From positions 62,001-126,000 of the forward strand of contig JABCZD010000006.1 of the NCBI GenBank assembly GCA_013289855.1: a stretch of 64,000 bases of DNA. Direction: 5' to 3'. Both the position numbers and the translations under genes were made by a program. Under the pieces are notes generated by a model. The model made no database searches. It was not told where the DNA came from and worked only from the letters and a program-made list of their open reading frames with translations. This DNA is from Acidobacteriota bacterium (GTDB lineage Bacteria; Acidobacteriota; Terriglobia; Acidiferrales; UBA7541). Below are positions 60,329 to 64,000 of this stretch, in pieces; positions within the stretch are counted from its first letter, which is position 1, and each line of letters starts with the position of its first letter.

Positions 60329-61221
60329 GCCTTCTCTCCACCGTCGCGGACAACCGAGTCTTCCGTATCCAGGCACGACGCGAACGCTCGCACCTCGGGA
60401 TGCTTCTGCTGCAAAAAGTTTTCCGGCGCTCCTTGCGCTACGATTTTTCCGCCTTCCAGCAGCACTATACGCGTCGCCAAGAGCAGTGCCTCGTGCAAAT
60501 CATGTGTCACAAACACAATGGTCTTGGCCAGCCTCTTCGCCAGCGCTCCGAATTCGCGCTGCAACTCCGCGCGCGTCACAGGGTCGAGCGCGCCGAACGG
60601 CTCATCCATCAGCAATATCTGCGGATCCGCCGCCAGCGCCCGCGCCACGCCTACGCGCTGCCGCTGCCCTCCGGAAAGTTGTCGCGGATAGCGCCGCGCA
60701 AAATCACCGCTATGGAGTCCCACGAGTTCCAGCAACTCTTGGACCCGCGCGTCGATGCGCGGCTTCTCCCACTTCTCCAGCGTTGGCACCAACGCAATAT
60801 TTTCCGCCACCGTGAAATGTGGAAAGAGGCCCGCCTCCTGAATCACGTATCCAATCCCGCGTCGCAGCTTAATCGCGTCCCACTCCGTGGTCGCCCGCCC
60901 CTCCACGAAAATTTCTCCCGACGTCGGCTCCAGCATGCGATTGATCAGCCGCAGCAGGGTGGTCTTCCCGCTGCCGCTGCGACCCAGCAGCACCACTGTC
61001 TCGCCCGTCTCGACCGTCAGCGAAATATCGGACACCAGTGTCCGTCCCCCAACGGCCTGTGTACTGTCACCCTGCGCCCTTTCACCCTGTACCCCGGCAC
61101 CTCTTACCCCGTCACTTTGTCCAGTGGAATTGGTTGCCTGCGTAGGCGTACCATCTACACGGTATGTCACCGCTTGAAAGCGGATGCTAGCGTTTATGGG
61201 TGCACTGGATGGCGAAGACAT
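60325..61221 (-). CDS. ABC importer ATPase (OpuA/ProV-like)
   Basis: 298 residues. Walker A LLGRSGSGKTTLL, signature LSGGQRQRVGVARAL, Walker B ILLMDEPFGALDP and the H-loop THDLHEALL are intact. No C-terminal CBS domains are present, unlike ProV. Between the first strand and Walker A there is an unusual Gly/Gln/Ser-rich insertion of about 35 residues (from GTPTQATNSTGQ to QGDSTQAVGG). The first gene of a three-gene coupled operon; ATG at 61221 is the likeliest start. Confidence 0.92.
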   Translation of the reverse strand: MSSPSSAPINASIRFQAVTYRVDGTPTQATNSTGQSDGVRGAGVQGERAQGDSTQAVGGRTLVSDISLTVETGETVVLLGRSGSGKTTLLRLINRMLEPTSGEIFVEGRATTEWDAIKLRRGIGYVIQEAGLFPHFTVAENIALVPTLEKWEKPRIDARVQELLELVGLHSGDFARRYPRQLSGGQRQRVGVARALAADPQILLMDEPFGALDPVTRAELQREFGALAKRLAKTIVFVTHDLHEALLLATRIVLLEGGKIVAQGAPENFLQQKHPEVRAFASCLDTEDSVVRDGGEKA

Positions 61222-61493
61222 AATTTTGCAACCATCGCCTTGGCAATGATCGCCTTGGCGACAGGCATTTGTAACAAACACTTTGCCCGGCAGCGATCAA
61301 AAAAATCGCGCCTGCCGGCTCGAATCCTTTACCCCGGCAAGATTGCCATCTGGAAGAAGCATCATAGCGAACTGCGTGCCGCATAGCGACGTGCGCGAGT
61401 CCGCCAGAAATAATCGCCATCTAACTGATTTGATGCAATTTATTTGATGCATCGTTGGGAGCGGTCGGGCATCCAACCCAAGGGAGCTATTCA

Positions 61494-62837
61494 ATGGAAT
61501 CGCTGGCCACTGCACTTCGGAAAGTCCCCTCGCAACTCTCTGTGCGTATTTCGCAGGCCCGTAAACAGACCGACGATCTGTTCGCCATTGTCCGTAGCGA
61601 AGCCATGTACGACCGCCCTATCCCGGAGCGCCACCGCATTATTTTTTACCTCGGACATGTGGAAGCCTTCGATTGGAATCTGTTGGGCGAGCGCGCTTTC
61701 GGCCTGTGCTCTTTCAATAAAACGTTCGACCATTTATTTGCCTTCGGCATCGATCCGGTTGATGGCGGACTCCCGGCGGACCAGCCTGCGGATTGGCCAA
61801 CATGCACCGAAGTAGATGAGTACAATGCGCGCCTGCGTGAAGAACTCGATTACGGCATTCGCGTGGCGCTCGAGCATCCCGGCGAAGGCCACCCCGACCT
61901 GCTCGAAATGATCGAAACCGCCATCGAGCATCGCCTGATGCATGCGGAAACGCTGGCCTACATGCTGCACCGTTTGCCGAGCGAGCGTAAAGTTGCCGCG
62001 CCTGCTGAATTCAAATGGAAAACCGGCCAGGTAAAATCGCGCCTGGTGGAAATTCCAGAAGGCCGCGCCACCCTGGGCTTGCAAGCGCACGATGGAGACG
62101 TTGGCAATACATTTGGATGGGACAACGAATTTGACGCTCACGTCTTGGTAGTTCCGGAGTTCGCGATCGACGCCCACAATGTCACTAACCGGGATTTTTT
62201 GCGCTTCATGCAAGCCGGCGGTTACGACAACGCCGCGCTGTGGACCGCTGACGATTGGGCCTGGAAGCAAAAACAGCAGATCCGCCAACCTTCTTTCTGG
62301 AAGCGAGAAGGCAATTTGTGGGCCTATCGCACCATGTTTGGCGATATCCGTTTGCCCATGGAATGGCCGGTATACGTCAGCCATGCGGAAGCGGCCGCCT
62401 ATGCCAAGTGGCTCGGCCGGCGCCTACCTACGGAAGAACAATTTCATCGCGCGGCATATGGCGTTCCGAAAGGCGTGAAGGAGCGGCGTTATCCGTGGGG
62501 CGACACGCAGCCCACTGAATTGCACGGGAATTTCGATTTTCGTCATTGGGATCCCGGTCCTGTCGGCGCGCATCCCGCGGGCGACAGCGCTTTTGGCGTG
62601 CATGATTTGCTGGGCAACGGTTGGGAATGGACGCGCAGCGTGTTTGCGCCCTTTGATGGCTTCCGCCCGCGCTCTTTTTATCCTGGATATTCGGCGAACT
62701 TTTTTGATGGCAAGCATTTTGTAATGAAAGGTGGCTCACCCCGGACAGCCGCCTGCATGCTGCGGCGATCCTTCCGTAACTGGTTTCAGCCACATTATCC
62801 GAACGTCTACGCGACCTTCCGTTGCGTGGAAGATTGA
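61494..62837 (+). CDS. egtB: EgtB-like ergothioneine sulfoxide synthase
   Basis: 447 residues. The DinB-like N-terminal domain carries the iron ligands His55 (FYLGHVEAF) and His146-x3-His150-x-Glu152 (EHRLMHAETLA). The C-terminal sulfatase-modifying/FGE domain reads FAIDAHNVTNRDFLRFMQAGG, WPVYVSHAEAAAYAKWLG, LPTEEQFHRAAYG and LLGNGWEWTRSVF. EgtB adds sulfur (from gamma-glutamyl-cysteine or cysteine) to trimethyl-histidine using O2. AAGGGAG lies 7 nt before the ATG. It is followed 27 bp later by egtD. The sulfur donor type was not determined. Confidence 0.9.
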   Translation: MESLATALRKVPSQLSVRISQARKQTDDLFAIVRSEAMYDRPIPERHRIIFYLGHVEAFDWNLLGERAFGLCSFNKTFDHLFAFGIDPVDGGLPADQPADWPTCTEVDEYNARLREELDYGIRVALEHPGEGHPDLLEMIETAIEHRLMHAETLAYMLHRLPSERKVAAPAEFKWKTGQVKSRLVEIPEGRATLGLQAHDGDVGNTFGWDNEFDAHVLVVPEFAIDAHNVTNRDFLRFMQAGGYDNAALWTADDWAWKQKQQIRQPSFWKREGNLWAYRTMFGDIRLPMEWPVYVSHAEAAAYAKWLGRRLPTEEQFHRAAYGVPKGVKERRYPWGDTQPTELHGNFDFRHWDPGPVGAHPAGDSAFGVHDLLGNGWEWTRSVFAPFDGFRPRSFYPGYSANFFDGKHFVMKGGSPRTAACMLRRSFRNWFQPHYPNVYATFRCVED

Positions 62838-62864
62838 AAAAAAACGTAAGTCTTTGGGAGCCTT

Positions 62865-63935
62865 ATGTCCACGCAATCGGTTCGGGCGCAGGAAATTGCC
62901 GCAGAAAATTGTCGACGGCTGTCAGCGAAAATTCATGATTCGCAGCACACTCACGGTGCTTTGCCAACACGCGACGCGCGGCAAACACCAGGGCACGTTG
63001 CGGAGTTTGCTGCCGACGTGCGTGCCAGCCTGACCAAGCCTGGCCAGCGTGAACTGCCCTCTAAATATTTGTACGATGAACTGGGTTCCGCGCTGTTTGA
63101 AGCCATTTGCGTGCTGCCGGAATATGGCTTGACGCGCGCCGATGCCCGCCTACTGGAGCGCCATGCGCGAGACATTGTGGACCGTTTGCCGTCACCTGTT
63201 CAGGTGGCCGAGCTCGGCAGCGGCAGCGGAAAAAAAACCCGCTGGATTTTGCAGGCCCTGGCGCAACATCAGCGCACCTATTACTACCCCATCGAAATTT
63301 CGGCGTCCGCGCTGGCCGCGTGTGAAAAAGAGATGGGGCAAATTGATCTGGTCAGCGTGGTAGGGTATGAACAAACTTATCTTGATGGTTTGCGCGCGGT
63401 CGCTTCGCGGCGCGACGAAAAAGATCACCTGCTGGTGCTATTTTTGGGTAGTAGCGTCGGCAACTTTGACCGCGACGCGGGCGATAGTTTTCTGCACGAA
63501 GTACGCAAAACGTTGCGGCCCGGCGACACGCTGTTGCTGGGAACCGATCTTGTAAAAGATGTGCCGACGCAACTTTTGGCGTACGACGACCCCGCCGGCG
63601 TGACCGCCGCGTTTAATCTGAATCTTCTGGCGCGCATCAATCGTGAACTTGGCGGAGATTTCGACTTGGCCCAATTCCGCCATGAGGCGCGCTGGAATGC
63701 CGCGGAGCGGCGCATCGAAATGCATTTGCGTTCGCTATGCCGCCAGACGGTCCACATTCGCGAGGCCAACCTGCACATTCTGCTCGAACCCGGCGAAACC
63801 ATCTGGACGGAGAGTTCGCACAAATATTTCGCTCAGGACGTTTCCGCTATGGCCGCACGCGCCGGCTTCCGCTGCGTGGAACAGTGGATCGATCAGGCCT
63901 GGCCCTTCGCGCAAAATCTGTTAGTCGCTGAATAA
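62865..63935 (+). CDS. egtD: EgtD-like L-histidine N-alpha-methyltransferase
   Basis: 356 residues. RELPSKYLYDELGSALFEAI and LPEYGLTRADARLLERHA are the typical EgtD start, followed by the SAM-binding AELGSGSGKKTRWILQAL and LVLFLGSSVGNFDRDAG. It methylates histidine three times to give hercynine. It follows egtB by 27 bp with a GGGAG-type site upstream, so the pair forms an ergothioneine operon. No egtA, egtC or egtE is in the window. Confidence 0.93.
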   Translation: MSTQSVRAQEIAAENCRRLSAKIHDSQHTHGALPTRDARQTPGHVAEFAADVRASLTKPGQRELPSKYLYDELGSALFEAICVLPEYGLTRADARLLERHARDIVDRLPSPVQVAELGSGSGKKTRWILQALAQHQRTYYYPIEISASALAACEKEMGQIDLVSVVGYEQTYLDGLRAVASRRDEKDHLLVLFLGSSVGNFDRDAGDSFLHEVRKTLRPGDTLLLGTDLVKDVPTQLLAYDDPAGVTAAFNLNLLARINRELGGDFDLAQFRHEARWNAAERRIEMHLRSLCRQTVHIREANLHILLEPGETIWTESSHKYFAQDVSAMAARAGFRCVEQWIDQAWPFAQNLLVAE

Positions 63936-64000
63936 TCCTGCCATTTTGGCGCGCGACCCACAGAGCGGCGCATTGCGCCTCTGGCGCAAAATGGAATAAT

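Overview
The window reads as chromosomal DNA from an uncultured or soil Acidobacteriota (Terriglobia-like) bacterium. This is an inference. The supports are moderately high GC, a 1305-residue Oar-type TonB-dependent receptor with an N-terminal carboxypeptidase-regulatory domain, a VWFA-related secreted protein of acidobacterial type, a futalosine-pathway menaquinone gene (mqnD), an ABC-2/M1 aminopeptidase fusion, a heptose kinase pointing to LPS, and many short palindromic intergenic repeats. No rRNA, tRNA, CRISPR array, complete insertion sequence or phage was seen.

Layout. 1-9.3 kb: a membrane sensor/HAMP/trehalose-phosphate synthase fusion (5' end outside the window), a YpfJ-like zinc protease, an MscS channel, a dGTPase, a TPR protein and two overlapping glycosyltransferases. 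9.4-11.3 kb: a membrane diguanylate cyclase overlapping or abutting a PilZ protein. 11.5-15.4 kb: a minus-strand cluster of CysM-like synthase, JAMM protease, CysO-like ubiquitin fold, MoeZ-like activator/rhodanese and a CDGSH protein. This is a complete protein-thiocarboxylate cysteine route in one place and the most interesting system here. 15.4-25 kb: the TonB receptor, a 634-bp intergenic region with a near-consensus promoter and strong hairpins, and mostly uncharacterised small proteins including a degenerate receiver and a second PilZ protein. 25.3-29 kb: a TetR/SDR pair with a twin palindromic operator, then two opposed PIN-type toxin-antitoxin modules. 28.9-30 kb: about 1 kb of repeat-rich DNA before mqnD.

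31-47 kb is mostly housekeeping: gamma-glutamyltransferase, a methyltransferase, a TIM-barrel isomerase, a DsbD-alpha/redoxin pair, asnS, arginase, ddl, a LysM protein, a heptose-7-phosphate kinase, Trm112 and the VWFA protein. 48-54.5 kb holds a two-gene ABC system whose permease is fused to an M1 aminopeptidase, followed by the ABC-F protein YbiT. 54.6-58.7 kb holds an aldo/keto reductase, an isoprenylcysteine-methyltransferase-like protein and a secreted TPR protein. 58.8-61.2 kb is a translationally coupled ABC importer of the glycine betaine/choline type. 61.5-63.9 kb is an egtB-egtD pair for ergothioneine.

Links between genes (inference): cysteine made on CysO could feed the sulfur demand of EgtB; trehalose synthase, MscS and the betaine-type importer suggest osmotic-stress handling; one diguanylate cyclase and two PilZ proteins suggest c-di-GMP signalling. 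All assignments rest on reading the translated sequences and motifs; no database search was run.
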